From Streptomyces globisporus (GTDB lineage: Bacteria; Actinomycetota; Actinomycetes; Streptomycetales; Streptomycetaceae): a stretch of 45,934 nt of DNA. The notes under the pieces are model-generated. The model was not told the DNA's origin. It did no database searches and saw only the letters and a list, made by a program, of their open reading frames with translations. Below, one piece after another: positions 24,583-34,067 of the stretch. The stretch's first letter is position 1. Each line of letters begins with the position of its first letter. A program made the position numbers and the translations under genes. The stretch lies in contig NZ_QWFA01000078.1 of assembly GCF_003501885.1 (NCBI RefSeq), positions 1-45,934 of the forward strand, read 5' to 3'.

Positions 24583-24625
24583 GCTGAGCCCTCAGGACCG
24601 CCACAACGGGCCCCGAGGGCTCAGC
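24583..24625 (-). terminator. terminator of the SNF2-SWIM operon
   Basis: A perfect 11-bp stem (GCTGAGCCCTC at 24583-24593 with GAGGGCTCAGC at 24615-24625), 21-base loop, 27 bases beyond the stop of the SWIM protein gene. Confidence 0.65.
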
Positions 24626-24652
24626 GATCCAGGCCCCTGAGCGTTGGCCCGG

Positions 24653-26083
24653 TCAGACCGCCACGCCCATCCCGTCCGCCGCTCCGTCCTCGGCACCCGC
24701 CAGCGCCCCCGCCGGATCGTCGTCCGCCGGACCGGCGGGCGACGATCCGGGCACCCACCGTCCGCGCTCCTTGCGGTAGGGCCACCACCGCCCGTCCCGG
24801 TCGAGCCGGAGCTGGAGGTCGGCGCCCGCCACGGTCCAGCGGGCCCGCCCGCTCGCCCGCAGGGCCGGGCGCTCACCGGCCTCCCACGCCTCGCCGAGCC
24901 GGGCGCGGGCCCGCCCCAGATCCTCCGGGTCCGGCGCCCACTCCTCGTCGAGCACCGCCAGTGCCGCGACCCCGCCGTATCGCCAGGCGCGTACCGCCGC
25001 GTCCAGGTCCGCGGGCGGGCGGCCCGACCCAGCGGCGAGCCGTGCCCCGATCCGCGCATCCGGCCGGGCGTCCGCGGCCAGCCGTACCGCGTCCTGCTGC
25101 GGCGTCAGCTCCACCGGGAGCGGCTGCTCCTCGTGGGCCGGGGCCAGGGCGTCCAGCAGCATCCGGTGGGCCCGCACCGCACTGTCGGCCGCCAGCACCT
25201 CCAGCGCCGCCGGGTCGATGCCGGGCGCGGGCGGTGTCTCCGTGTCCAGCGACGGCCCGAGGCCCGGCGCGTCGGGGGCCGACGGGGGAGCGGGGAGCGG
25301 CGGAAGTATTCCGGCCGCCGCGAACGCTTCCCCGGCGGGCACTCCGCGAACCTCCCGCTCCGCATCGGCGGCGGCCCCGCCTTCCCCGCCGTCCCCCAGC
25401 CGGACGGCACGGGCGGCACTGCGCACCTGGAGCTCGTCCAGCAGCCGCCGCTCCTCGCGCCCCCGCATCAGGAGCAGGACGAACGGGTCCTCGTCCAGCA
25501 GCCGCGCCACCTGGTAGCAGAGGGCGCCCGAATGCGGGCAGTGGTCCCAGGCCCCGCAGGTGCACTCCGGCTCCAGGTCCCCGATGCCCGGCAGCAGCTC
25601 GACCCCGGCGCCCGCCGCGTCCTCCACCAGATGCGGCGGCATCTCCCGGTCCAGCAGCGCCGCGATGTGCCCGGCCCGGTCCACGGCCATGTCCAGGAAC
25701 CGGTCCCAGGCGCCCGCGCCGAGCTGCTGGAGCAGGACGTCGCTGCGGTAGGCCGTGCCGTCGTGGTCCCGCACCACCGCCGTGATCCGCCCCGGCCGTA
25801 CGGAGACCGCCCCGACCCCGCCCTTCCGGGCCAGTTGGCGGCCCTGCTTCAGCTGCTGCCCGTCCAGCGCCGTGTCCTCCAGGGCCTGGAGCCAGGCCCG
25901 GCCCCACCAGGACGTGGCGAAACCCCGGCCGTGCGCGGGGGGAAGCGCCGCGAACGTACGCTCCGGGCCGCGCCCGCCGTCCCGCGACGCACCGGCCCCG
26001 TCGTCCCCGTCCGAGGCGTCCGCCCCGTACTCCGTCCCGTACGGGGATTCGTCCTCGTAGCCGTATCCGTAGTCGTCGCTCAT
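24653..26083 (-). CDS. SWIM zinc finger protein
   Basis: A 476-residue protein with an acidic Tyr/Gly/Asp-rich N-terminus (1-40), then TFAALPPAHGRGFATSWWGRAWLQALED, the usual opening of this family. The SWIM zinc finger is at about 174-195: CTCGAWDHCPHSGALCYQVAR (CxC...CxH). SWIM domains bind DNA or proteins. The rest is Ala/Asp/Pro-rich with repeated short helices. Its ATG overlaps the stop of the SNF2 helicase gene (ATGA), so the two are translationally coupled; this pairing recurs in actinobacteria and suggests a complex acting on DNA. The exact role is not known. Confidence 0.88.
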   Translation of the reverse strand: MSDDYGYGYEDESPYGTEYGADASDGDDGAGASRDGGRGPERTFAALPPAHGRGFATSWWGRAWLQALEDTALDGQQLKQGRQLARKGGVGAVSVRPGRITAVVRDHDGTAYRSDVLLQQLGAGAWDRFLDMAVDRAGHIAALLDREMPPHLVEDAAGAGVELLPGIGDLEPECTCGAWDHCPHSGALCYQVARLLDEDPFVLLLMRGREERRLLDELQVRSAARAVRLGDGGEGGAAADAEREVRGVPAGEAFAAAGILPPLPAPPSAPDAPGLGPSLDTETPPAPGIDPAALEVLAADSAVRAHRMLLDALAPAHEEQPLPVELTPQQDAVRLAADARPDARIGARLAAGSGRPPADLDAAVRAWRYGGVAALAVLDEEWAPDPEDLGRARARLGEAWEAGERPALRASGRARWTVAGADLQLRLDRDGRWWPYRKERGRWVPGSSPAGPADDDPAGALAGAEDGAADGMGVAV

Positions 26084-29037
26084 CGTGTGCCCCCTCGCAG
26101 CTCGACCAGGTCGGCCAGTTCCGCATCGGTCAGTTCGGTCAGTGCCGCCTCGCCCGAGCCGAGCACCGCGTCAGCGAGGCCCTGCTTGCGGGCGAGCATG
26201 TCGGCGATCCGGTCCTCGATCGTGCCCTCGGCGATCAGCCGGTGGACCTGCACCGGCTGCGTCTGGCCGATCCGGTACGCCCGGTCCGTCGCCTGCGCCT
26301 CGACCGCCGGGTTCCACCAGCGGTCGAAGTGGACGACATGGCCGGCACGGGTGAGGTTGAGCCCGGTCCCCGCGGCCTTGAGGGACAGCAGGAACACCGG
26401 CGCCTCGCCCGTCTGGAAGCGGGCCACCATCTCCTCGCGCCGGGCCACCGGCGTACCACCGTGCAGGAACTGCGTGTCCACCCCGCGCGCGGCCAGGTGC
26501 TCCTCCAGCAGCCGGGCCATCTGGACGTACTGCGTGAAGACCAGCACCGAGCCCCGCTCGGCCAGGATGGTGTCCAGGAGTTCGTCCAGAAGCTCGACCT
26601 TCCCCGACCGGTCCGCGATCCGCGGCTGCTCCTCCTTGAGGAACTGCGCCGGGTGATTGCAGATCTGCTTGAGCGACGTCAGCAGCTTCATCACGAGCCC
26701 CCGCCGCTCGAAGCCGTCGGCGGCGGAGATCTCCGCCAGCGTCTCGCGGACCACCGCCTCGTACAGACCGGTCTGTTCCGGCGTCAGCGACACGGCCCGG
26801 TCGGTCTCGGTCTTCGGCGGCAGCTCGGGCGCGATGCCCGGGTCGGACTTCCGGCGGCGCAGCAGGAACGGCCGCACCAGCGCGGCGAGTCGCTCGGCGG
26901 CGGCCGGATCGTTGCCGCCCTCGACCGCGGCGGCGTACCGCGTACGGAAGGTGCCGAGCCGGCCGAGCAGACCGGGCGTCGTCCAGTCCAGGATCGCCCA
27001 CAGCTCGGAGAGGTTGTTCTCCACGGGGGTACCGGTGAGCGCGACCCGGGCCCGGGCGCCGATCGTCCGCAGCTGCTTGGCCGTCGCCGAGTGCGGGTTC
27101 TTGACGTGCTGGGCCTCGTCGATGACGACCATGCCCCAGGACACGGCGGCGAGCCGGGACGCGTCGAGGCGCATCGTGCCGTACGTCGTCAGCACGAACT
27201 CGCCGTCCACCAGAGCCTCCAGGGAGCGCGACGCCCCGTGGAAACGGCGGACGGGGGTGCCCGGGGCGAACTTCTCGATCTCCCGCTGCCAGTTGCCCAT
27301 CAGCGACGTCGGACACACCACCAGCGTCGGCCCGGCCGCGTCGCGATCGGCCTGCCGGTGCAGATGCAGGGCGATGAGCGTGATCGTCTTGCCGAGGCCC
27401 ATGTCGTCGGCGAGACAGCCGCCGAGGCCGAGCGAGGTCATGGTGTTCAGCCAGTTCAGCCCGCGCAACTGGTAGTCGCGCAAGGTCGCGGTGAGCGCCT
27501 CGGGCTGCCCGACCGACTGCTGAGCGGCGGCTTCCGGATCGGCCAGACGGTCCCGCAACTGCTGGAGCCAGCCGGTCGCCGCCACCTCGACCCGTCGGCC
27601 GTCCATCTCCGTCGAACCGGTCAGCACCGCGCCCAGCGCGTCGATCGGAGTGACCTTGCGGTCCTGGGTCTCCCGCGCCCGGCGCGCTTCCTCGGGGTCG
27701 ATGAGCACCCACTGGTCACGCAGCCGCACGATGGGCCTGGACGACTCGGCGAGCCGGTCCACCTCCTCGCGGGTCAGCTTCTGGTCGCCCAGGGCGAACC
27801 GCCAGTCGAACGACAGCAGCGCGTCGGCGGAGAGGAACGAGGGCGCGTCCGCGGCCGTACGCCCCCGTGGCCCGGCCCCCTGCCCGTCGCCCTCCGGATC
27901 CGTCGCGTCGCGGTCGTCCGGGCCGATCACGGCGCGCGCGGTGAGCTTCCTGGCCAGCTCCTTGGGCCAGTGCACCTGCACACCGGCGGCGGCCAGGGCG
28001 CGCGAGGCGGACCCCAGCAGCTCGGCGATCTCCTCGTCGGCCGGTTCCACCGAGTCCGGCACCGCGGCGGAGAGCAACGGCGCCAGCGGGGGCCAGGCGC
28101 GGGCGGCCCGCCGCAGAGTGACAAGAGCGTCCATCCGGGCCCGCGGCCCGAACGCGGCAGCGGGCCGCGAGCCGCCCGCCCACAGCTCTGCCGCATCGGC
28201 GACCAGGGAGGGATCGCTGACGCTGTGGATCTGCAGCACGGCCCGGAACGACGGCGCGCCCCCATCCGTACCGGATCCCTCCGCGCCCTGGTCCGCGCCC
28301 GCGCCGCTTTGCCGCGACGCGAGGCCCGACACCTCGATGCGCAACGAGAGCCGTACGCCCGCGTCGTGACCGGCCGCCACATCGGTCGCCCAGGCCCGCC
28401 CCTCGGGCAGGTGCTGGGGCTGCTGCGCGGTGAACGCGGGGCCGGCGGCGGCGAACCCCGCGGCCGGGGTCCGGGGCATCGTGTCGGCCACGGCGTCGAG
28501 GAACGTGCGCAGCAGGGGCTCCGGTTCCGGCAGCAACGGTTCACCGTCGGCTCCGTCGCTGTCGTCCGCCGTCGCGTCCGGAACCGGGGTCGCGTGCGCG
28601 GTCGGCGGCATCGACGCCGCAAGCCCCCGGACCCGTTCGAGGTCCTCGGTGCCCAACGGTCCGATCCGCCAGGCGTCGTGGTCGGCGGGGCTCAGCCCCG
28701 GCAGCAGCAGGCCTCGGGCGACGAACTGGAGGGCGAGGAGCGCCCCGGCGCCCCAGAAGGCGGTGGCGGGGGAGGCCTGCGCGGCGGCGCGTGCCCGGGT
28801 CAGCACCGGAAGGGCGTCCCGCACGGGGAGGAACAGCGCCGAAACCGTACGGGGCCGCAGGTCGGCGTCGACCACGGTCAGCTCCGACACGGTCCCGGGA
28901 GTGTCGCAGGGGGTGCTACCGTCCGGACCCCAGAACGCGATCATGCTGTTACGGGCCGGATCCGCCGGGACGAAGACCGCGGAGCAGCGGGACAGTTCGG
29001 CGATCTCGGAGGGCTTTGCCGCAGGGTGCCTGTGCAC
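26080..29037 (-). CDS. SNF2-family DEAD/DEAH-box helicase/ATPase
   Basis: A 985-residue Swi2/Snf2 ATPase that should translocate on double-stranded DNA. The N-terminal ~480 residues are the bacterial SNF2-associated domain. Motor motifs follow: I DDMGLGKTITLIAL (about 541-554), II VIDEAQHVKN (about 634), III LTGTPVENNLSELW, and C-terminal helicase motifs LVFTQY, FLLSLKAAGTGLNLTRAGHVVHFDRWWNPAVEAQATDRAYRIGQ (IV-VI region). The open frame extends upstream into the desaturase gene; the GTG at 29037 is chosen as the last sensible start before the conserved ELSRCSAVFVPADP, though its ribosome site is weak. It overlaps the SWIM gene by ATGA. Confidence 0.92.
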   Translation of the reverse strand: MHRHPAAKPSEIAELSRCSAVFVPADPARNSMIAFWGPDGSTPCDTPGTVSELTVVDADLRPRTVSALFLPVRDALPVLTRARAAAQASPATAFWGAGALLALQFVARGLLLPGLSPADHDAWRIGPLGTEDLERVRGLAASMPPTAHATPVPDATADDSDGADGEPLLPEPEPLLRTFLDAVADTMPRTPAAGFAAAGPAFTAQQPQHLPEGRAWATDVAAGHDAGVRLSLRIEVSGLASRQSGAGADQGAEGSGTDGGAPSFRAVLQIHSVSDPSLVADAAELWAGGSRPAAAFGPRARMDALVTLRRAARAWPPLAPLLSAAVPDSVEPADEEIAELLGSASRALAAAGVQVHWPKELARKLTARAVIGPDDRDATDPEGDGQGAGPRGRTAADAPSFLSADALLSFDWRFALGDQKLTREEVDRLAESSRPIVRLRDQWVLIDPEEARRARETQDRKVTPIDALGAVLTGSTEMDGRRVEVAATGWLQQLRDRLADPEAAAQQSVGQPEALTATLRDYQLRGLNWLNTMTSLGLGGCLADDMGLGKTITLIALHLHRQADRDAAGPTLVVCPTSLMGNWQREIEKFAPGTPVRRFHGASRSLEALVDGEFVLTTYGTMRLDASRLAAVSWGMVVIDEAQHVKNPHSATAKQLRTIGARARVALTGTPVENNLSELWAILDWTTPGLLGRLGTFRTRYAAAVEGGNDPAAAERLAALVRPFLLRRRKSDPGIAPELPPKTETDRAVSLTPEQTGLYEAVVRETLAEISAADGFERRGLVMKLLTSLKQICNHPAQFLKEEQPRIADRSGKVELLDELLDTILAERGSVLVFTQYVQMARLLEEHLAARGVDTQFLHGGTPVARREEMVARFQTGEAPVFLLSLKAAGTGLNLTRAGHVVHFDRWWNPAVEAQATDRAYRIGQTQPVQVHRLIAEGTIEDRIADMLARKQGLADAVLGSGEAALTELTDAELADLVELRGGTR

Positions 29038-29296
29038 GGGAATGGCTGATTCCTCAAACTTGACTAGTGGGCGGAGTCGCCGAGGGTACTCCACTTCGCC
29101 CGGCGGTGGGCCGCATGGTCGTGTGGTGTGCGTCACGCTTTCCGGTGGCGGGGCTTGATGGTGCAGCCAGCCCCACCATCGAATGCGGGGGTCTGCCCCA
29201 GGGGGATCAGGGTGGTGGCGCCATGGCTCCCCACGGCCCTCGGCCCGTACGTTCGATGAGGTCAGCGCCTTAGAGGTTCCAGAGACCGGAGACGTC

Positions 29297-30391
29297 ATGC
29301 CCCAGGCGACAGCCACTGTTGCGGATCCCGCCGAAGCCACTGGTGCGGAACCCACCGACGAAAGCGGCCCTGGCCGCCCGGCCGATGACCGCGGCGCGGC
29401 GGCCGGGAGCGACTTCGCGCCGCTGCTGCGCGCCGCGAGGGACCAGGGTCTGCTGGAGCGCCGCACGGACCGATATGTGCTCGGCATCGCCGCCAACCTC
29501 GCGGCCCTGGGCGCGCTGATCACCGGCTTCGTCCTGGTGGGCGACACCTGGTGGAGCCTGCTCCTCGCCCTGCCGTTGGCGGTCCTGTGGACCCGTACGG
29601 CCTTCGTCGCCCATGACGCGGGGCATGCGCAGATATCCGCGGACCGCGGGACGAGCAGGCTGATCGCTCTCGTCCACGCCAACCTGCTCCTCGGCATGAA
29701 CGAGGCGTGGTGGAACGACAAGCACGTACGCCACCACGCCAACCCCAACCACATCGACAAGGACCCCGATGTCGGCGTCGGCGCCCTGGTCTGGACCCAG
29801 AAGCAGGCGGAGCAGCGGGAGGGCTTCGCCCGTTGGCTGACCAGGAACCAGGCCCGGCTGTTCTTCCCGATGCTGCTGCTCGAAGGTATCGCGCTGAAGA
29901 TCTACGGATTCCAGTTCCTGCGCCGGCAGCCCCTCCGGGAGCGGGTCGTCTCGGCGCTGCTGCTCACCGCGCACTTCGCCCTCTGGGCGGCGCTGCTGTT
30001 CAGCACGTTGTCCCCGGGCAAGGCCATCGTCTTCGCCCTGGTGCTGCACGCGCTGTTCGGCCTCCACCTGGGCCTGGCCTTCGCCCCCAACCACAAGGGG
30101 ATGGAGATGCCCGACCCCGACGGCGAGCGCTGGGGCCACCTCCAGCGGCAGGTCCTGACCTCGCGCAACGTACGGGGCGGCGTTTTGACCGACTGGTTCC
30201 TCGGTGGGCTGAACTACCAGATAGAGCACCACCTCTTCCCGAGCATGCCCCGCCCTCACCTGCGGCTCGCCCAGCCCTTGGTCAGGGCGCACTGCGCCGG
30301 CATCGGCATGCCGTACACGGAGACCGGACTGATCGAGTCCTACCGCCAGGCGCTGGCGTACATGCACGACGTCGGTGAGCCGCTGCGATAG
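29297..30391 (+). CDS. membrane fatty acid desaturase
   Basis: A 364-residue acyl-lipid/acyl-CoA desaturase that inserts a double bond using a di-iron centre and reduced ferredoxin. The three histidine boxes are seen: HDAGH (about 108-112), HVRHH (about 144-148) and QIEHH (about 309-313), the last with Gln as in front-end-type desaturases (linoleoyl-CoA desaturase-like group). Four hydrophobic helices flank the boxes. The first ~45 residues are hydrophilic and Ala/Asp-rich. ATG 29297 has GGAG 5 bases upstream. The gene is divergent from the SNF2 gene (259-base gap) and is followed by a tiny membrane protein. No ferredoxin gene is next to it. Confidence 0.92.
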   Translation: MPQATATVADPAEATGAEPTDESGPGRPADDRGAAAGSDFAPLLRAARDQGLLERRTDRYVLGIAANLAALGALITGFVLVGDTWWSLLLALPLAVLWTRTAFVAHDAGHAQISADRGTSRLIALVHANLLLGMNEAWWNDKHVRHHANPNHIDKDPDVGVGALVWTQKQAEQREGFARWLTRNQARLFFPMLLLEGIALKIYGFQFLRRQPLRERVVSALLLTAHFALWAALLFSTLSPGKAIVFALVLHALFGLHLGLAFAPNHKGMEMPDPDGERWGHLQRQVLTSRNVRGGVLTDWFLGGLNYQIEHHLFPSMPRPHLRLAQPLVRAHCAGIGMPYTETGLIESYRQALAYMHDVGEPLR

Positions 30392-30472
30392 CGCGGGGCA
30401 CCGGGGAACGTAAGGGAGCACAGAGGCGTTCTCACAACAGGAGCGGCGCAGGCCGCGAAGGAGGCGTGGACC

Positions 30473-30655
30473 ATGTCGAATGGTGCGAAGGTCGCTATCG
30501 GGGGTGTCCTCGCGGCAGCCATCCTGTGGCCCCTGATCGGATTCTGGTGGGCGCTGCTGGTCGTGATCGGTGTCCCCGTGGCGGGCTATCTGCTGCTGGA
30601 CCCGTCCCAGCGGCGCAGGCTCCGCAGGATCAACCGCAAGGAAATCGGCCGCTGA
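30473..30655 (+). CDS. 60-residue single- or double-pass membrane protein
   Basis: MSNGAKVAIGGVLAAAILWP begins the chain; two hydrophobic stretches (about 7-23 and 26-46) form a helical hairpin, and the C-terminus is a strongly basic tail (SQRRRLRRINRKEIGR). The basic tail should face the cytoplasm. ATG has a very good ribosome site (AAGGAGG about 9 bases upstream), which supports that it is translated. It lies 81 bases after the desaturase on the same strand, perhaps co-transcribed. Family not recognised; it could modulate membrane enzyme activity, but this is a guess. Confidence 0.75.
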   Translation: MSNGAKVAIGGVLAAAILWPLIGFWWALLVVIGVPVAGYLLLDPSQRRRLRRINRKEIGR

Positions 30656-30682
30656 GCCAGGACATCACCGGGGGCCGGGACG

Positions 30683-31573
30683 TCACACGCCCTGGGCGGC
30701 CAGCCCGTCCAGGGCCGCGAGCAGGCCGGGCAGTGAGGCCCCGCGGCCGACGGGAATGACCGTGCCGGGCTCCTCGTCCAGCAGGAACAGCGCGATGTCG
30801 TCGGTCCGAGCCACCATCGACCACCCCGGGCCGTCGACGCGCAGCGTACGCGCGTCGGCCGTGGCGTACGAGGAACGGATCCGCCCGGGAGGCGGCGGAG
30901 TCTTCGTATAGGCGGTCGCCTCCGAGAGAGCCCTGCGGACACCGGGATGCCGGGGCGACCCAGTGAGGTCGTGCTCTTCATCCTCTCCGGTGTCCCTCCC
31001 CGCAGCATCCGCCTCGGCGTCGCTTCCCACCTCCCCCCGGGCGTCGTCGGCCTTCTCGCCGGCGGTGCCGGGCAGCGGGAACTGCGTGTCGTCGATCTGC
31101 TCGCGCCATGCCGACCACTGCGCGGCGATCTCGTCGGCGCCGAGCCGTCGCTGCGCCGGGCCCCAGGCCTCCGCGTCGGGCGGGGTGAGCGGCGCCGGCC
31201 CCTCCCCGTCCGTATCCGGATCGTGCGGGTCCGGCACACCGGGTGCGGAGACGGCCAGGTCCATCGGCCAGCCGGGCAGGGCGCACACCATGGAGCGCTC
31301 GTCGGGGGAGAGGTCGTGCTCCATGCCGCAGTCCCAGGCGGCGATGGCCACGGCCACCTGGGAGGCGTCCTCGACGACCACCGTCCACCGCGCCCCCTCA
31401 CCGTCCTGCCCGAGGATGAGCCCGTAGCCCTCCTCGTACGGTTCGAGCGCGAGCGCGCCGCACGCGGCGACGTAGTCGTCCCCCAGCACACCGGGGAACC
31501 GCGAGGGCGTCAGCAGCATCGCGGTCAGCACCAGCAGCGCGTCGTCGGTGACCGCATCATCCGCACCGGCCAT
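30683..31573 (-). CDS. conserved acidic hypothetical protein
   Basis: A 296-residue cytoplasmic protein, no export signal. It has a conserved N-terminal domain (DALLVLTAMLLTPSRFPGVLGDDYVAACGALAL, WTVVVEDASQVAVAIAAWDCGMEHDLSPDERSM), a low-complexity acidic centre (about 170-215, Glu/Asp/Gly-rich) and a C-terminal domain (RTLRVDGPGWSMVARTDDIALFLLDEEPGTVIPVGRG). The ends look like two related folds joined by a linker. I do not recognise a named function; similar proteins occur widely in Streptomyces. The start ATG 31573 is preferred because GGGAGG lies 6 bases before it; two earlier ATGs have weaker sites. It converges on the tiny membrane protein gene. Confidence 0.7.
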   Translation of the reverse strand: MAGADDAVTDDALLVLTAMLLTPSRFPGVLGDDYVAACGALALEPYEEGYGLILGQDGEGARWTVVVEDASQVAVAIAAWDCGMEHDLSPDERSMVCALPGWPMDLAVSAPGVPDPHDPDTDGEGPAPLTPPDAEAWGPAQRRLGADEIAAQWSAWREQIDDTQFPLPGTAGEKADDARGEVGSDAEADAAGRDTGEDEEHDLTGSPRHPGVRRALSEATAYTKTPPPPGRIRSSYATADARTLRVDGPGWSMVARTDDIALFLLDEEPGTVIPVGRGASLPGLLAALDGLAAQGV

Positions 31574-31841
31574 GGTGCCCTCCCCATCGCTCATCGCCTG
31601 CCCGCCCATCGCCGGTTCCCGCGCTTCTCGGGTCTTCGTCGCCGGGCCTGTCCGTCCTGGGGCCCGTCGTTTCCTGCCCGTCGGCGCACCCTAACTACTC
31701 GGTAACCTCCTCGTCGAGGGTTTGACGAGCAAGAGCGAAGGGGAGCGGACCCGCCCCGTTCGGGTGCGGAGAGCCCAAGAGCGGGGGTGTGCGGGAGGCC
31801 TCCGCGTAAGGTTGGACTTCCGGCCGAACGAGGGGGACAGC

Positions 31842-32747
31842 ATGGTGACGCGGTACGACCGGCTGAAAGAGATTCAGCGACTGGACCCCGAGCGGGACTT
31901 CCTGCAGATCTACCGCCTCACCGTCGCCTACGAGTTCCCCTGGGACGTCACCCGCGCCCTTGAACTGGCCCTCTACCGCACCTATGCGGTGCCCAGCATC
32001 GGCCGACTCCTCGCCGAGACGGCGGAGTTGACCGAGCGCTCCCAGAAGCGCTACGACGACACCGCCCTGCTGCTCGACACGGTGGTGGAGCACGGTTTCG
32101 ACACCGACGAAGGCCGCACGGCCGTTCGCCGGATCAACCAGATGCACCGCAGCTACGACATCAGCAACGACGACATGCGCTACGTCCTGTGCACCTTCGT
32201 TGTCACACCGAAGCGCTGGCTGGACGATTTCGGCTGGCGACGCCTCTGCTGCCACGAGTTGGCCGCCTTCGCCGCCTACTACCGCACGCTCGGTGCGCGG
32301 ATGGGCATCAAGGACGTTCCGGAGACTTACGAGGACTTCGAGCGCACCCTCGACGCCTACGAGGACAAGCATTTCGGCTGGGACGAAGGAGCCCGACGGG
32401 TCTCCGACGCCACGTTGGCGCTGATGGCTTCCTGGTATCCGGCGCCCCTCGCCCCGGTGGTGCGCGGCGCCAGCCTCGCTCTTCTGGACGACTCGTTGCT
32501 CAAGGCCTTCCGCTACCGCCGCCCGGGGCCGGTGGCTCGTGGACTGACCCGCGGCGCGCTGCGGACGCGGGCCCGCGCCGTCCGGCTGCTGCCGCCCCGG
32601 CGAAAGCCCCACTACGCCCGGCAGAATCCCGAGATCAAGGGATATCCGGACGGGTACGAGATCGCGGGGCTCGGCACGTACCCCACACCGGGGGTCCGCG
32701 GCTGCCCGGTCCCCGGTCACCGTACGGCGCAGACGCCGGCCGAGTGA
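31842..32747 (+). CDS. oxygenase MpaB family protein (DUF2236)
   Basis: A 301-residue member of the MpaB/latex-clearing-protein-like DUF2236 family. Typical blocks are present: YEFPWDVTRALELALYRTYAVPSIGRLLAETAE, DTDEGRTAVRRINQMHRSYDISNDDMRYVLCTFVVTP and WRRLCCHELAAFAAYYRTLGARMGI. Some family members carry haem and cleave C=C bonds; the His in QMHRSY is the family's expected ligand region. The C-terminus is Arg/Pro-rich. The ATG has a purine-rich GAGGGGGA site; the longer frame upstream is not likely. It stands alone; the substrate is unknown. Confidence 0.82.
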   Translation: MVTRYDRLKEIQRLDPERDFLQIYRLTVAYEFPWDVTRALELALYRTYAVPSIGRLLAETAELTERSQKRYDDTALLLDTVVEHGFDTDEGRTAVRRINQMHRSYDISNDDMRYVLCTFVVTPKRWLDDFGWRRLCCHELAAFAAYYRTLGARMGIKDVPETYEDFERTLDAYEDKHFGWDEGARRVSDATLALMASWYPAPLAPVVRGASLALLDDSLLKAFRYRRPGPVARGLTRGALRTRARAVRLLPPRRKPHYARQNPEIKGYPDGYEIAGLGTYPTPGVRGCPVPGHRTAQTPAE

Positions 32748-32813
32748 TGAGGACCGCCCGGCCGGTCGGCCGTCGAGCCGGGGCGAGCACGGCAGGGCTC
32801 GGAGCCGTCGGCC

Positions 32814-33434
32814 TCAGCCCTGCTCGACGGCGCCCTGCTTGACGGCGAGCGCGAGGAAGCGGTCGTCCTCGTCCGTGTAGGACTCCAGCCGCCACCCCGC
32901 CCCGGCCAGTAGCTCACGCAGCCTCGGCTCGGCCCGCAGGTCGTCGTCGGTGATGGTGCGCCCCTGGCGCGCGGCGAGGGCAGCCCGGCCGATCGGGTGG
33001 AACAGGGCGAGGACCCCGCCCGGCCGGACCACGCGCGCGAGCTCCGCCATATCGGCCTCGGGCCGGGCCAGATGCGAGATCAGCCCGGCTCCGAACACCG
33101 CGTCCAGGGCGTCGTCGCGCAGGGGCAGCCGCGCGACGTCGGCACGCAGGAGCGTCCCGTCGGCTCCACGCCCCGCCCGCGCCGCCGCCTCCAGCATGGC
33201 CGGGGTCAGGTCGGCGCCCAGCACCGTGCCCTCGGGCCCGACCACCGCTCGCAGCGCGGGCAGCGCACGCCCCGTCCCGCAGCCCGCGTCGAGCACGGCA
33301 TCGCCGGGGCGCAGCCCGAGCAGGCCGGCCGCCGCCGTGTAGGCGGGGCCGTCGTCGGGGAACCGGCTGTCCCAGTCGGCCGCACGAGGGGTGAAGAAGT
33401 CCAGGACATGGGTGTGGGTGTGGTCGTCGGTCAT
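32814..33434 (-). CDS. SAM-dependent methyltransferase (class I)
   Basis: A 206-residue methyltransferase of the methyltransf_11 type. The SAM-binding motif I is VLDAGCGTGRALP (about 49-61), followed by GTVLGADLTPAML (motif II, acidic loop), ADVARLPLRDDALDAV and the post-motif LARVVRPGGVLALFHPIGR. The N-terminus is His-rich (DDHTHTHVLDFF). The start ATG 33434 has no clear ribosome site; a TTG six codons earlier is the alternative. The substrate cannot be predicted. It is convergent with the MpaB gene and has the TerD gene upstream on the same strand. Confidence 0.85.
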   Translation of the reverse strand: MTDDHTHTHVLDFFTPRAADWDSRFPDDGPAYTAAAGLLGLRPGDAVLDAGCGTGRALPALRAVVGPEGTVLGADLTPAMLEAAARAGRGADGTLLRADVARLPLRDDALDAVFGAGLISHLARPEADMAELARVVRPGGVLALFHPIGRAALAARQGRTITDDDLRAEPRLRELLAGAGWRLESYTDEDDRFLALAVKQGAVEQG

Positions 33435-33491
33435 GAGGACATGCTCGCGCAACCGGCGGGGGCGTGCGGGCGCCGCACCCGACCCGCCCCG

Positions 33492-34067
33492 TCAGACGTT
33501 GACCCCGTAGTCCGAGGCGATACCGGCCAGGCCGGATGCGTACCCCTGGCCGACGGCCCGGAACTTCCACTCGGCGCCGTGCCGGTACAGCTCGCCGAAG
33601 ACCATCGCCGTCTCGGTGGAGGCGTCCTCGCTCAGGTCGTAACGGGCGAGCTCGACGCCGTTCGCCCGGTTCACCACGCGGATGAACGCGTTGCGGACCT
33701 GGCCGAAGCTCTGGCCACGGCTCTGGGCGTCATGGATCGAGACGGGGAACACGATCTTCGCGACCTCGGCGGGCACCGACGACAGATCGACCTCGACCGA
33801 CTCGTCGTCGCCCTCACCCTCACCCGTCAGGTTGTCACCGGTGTGGCGGACGGAACCGTCGGGGCTGTGGAGGTTGTTGTAGAAGACGAAGTGGCTGTCG
33901 GAGAGGACCTTGCCCGCCGCGGAGCACAGCAGCGCACTGGCATCCAGGTCGTGATCGGCCCCGGTCGTGGTCCGTACGTCCCAGCCGAGTCCGACCGTCA
34001 CGGCGGTGAGGCCGGGGGCCTCCTTCGACAGGGAGACATTGCCACCCTTGGCGAGGGTCACACCCAT
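33492..34067 (-). CDS. TerD family calcium-binding stress protein
   Basis: A 191-residue TerD/TerE family protein, linked to tellurite and general stress response. The signature [29 protein letters not shown] opens the chain, followed by [29 protein letters not shown] with the acidic [18 protein letters not shown], and [35 protein letters not shown]. The acidic loops are the Ca2+ sites of the family. GGAGGAAGTTC before the ATG is a strong ribosome site. It is a single copy here with no other ter genes. A tandem TGTCACT repeat lies about 100 bases upstream. Confidence 0.95.
   Translation of the reverse strand: MGVTLAKGGNVSLSKEAPGLTAVTVGLGWDVRTTTGADHDLDASALLCSAAGKVLSDSHFVFYNNLHSPDGSVRHTGDNLTGEGEGDDESVEVDLSSVPAEVAKIVFPVSIHDAQSRGQSFGQVRNAFIRVVNRANGVELARYDLSEDASTETAMVFGELYRHGAEWKFRAVGQGYASGLAGIASDYGVNV

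Noticed and set aside
29150..29180. Hairpin GATGGTG/CACCATC between SNF2 and desaturase genes as a terminator or riboswitch
   Set aside because: It lies between divergent genes, where no terminator is needed, and competing short GC stems make it unremarkable.
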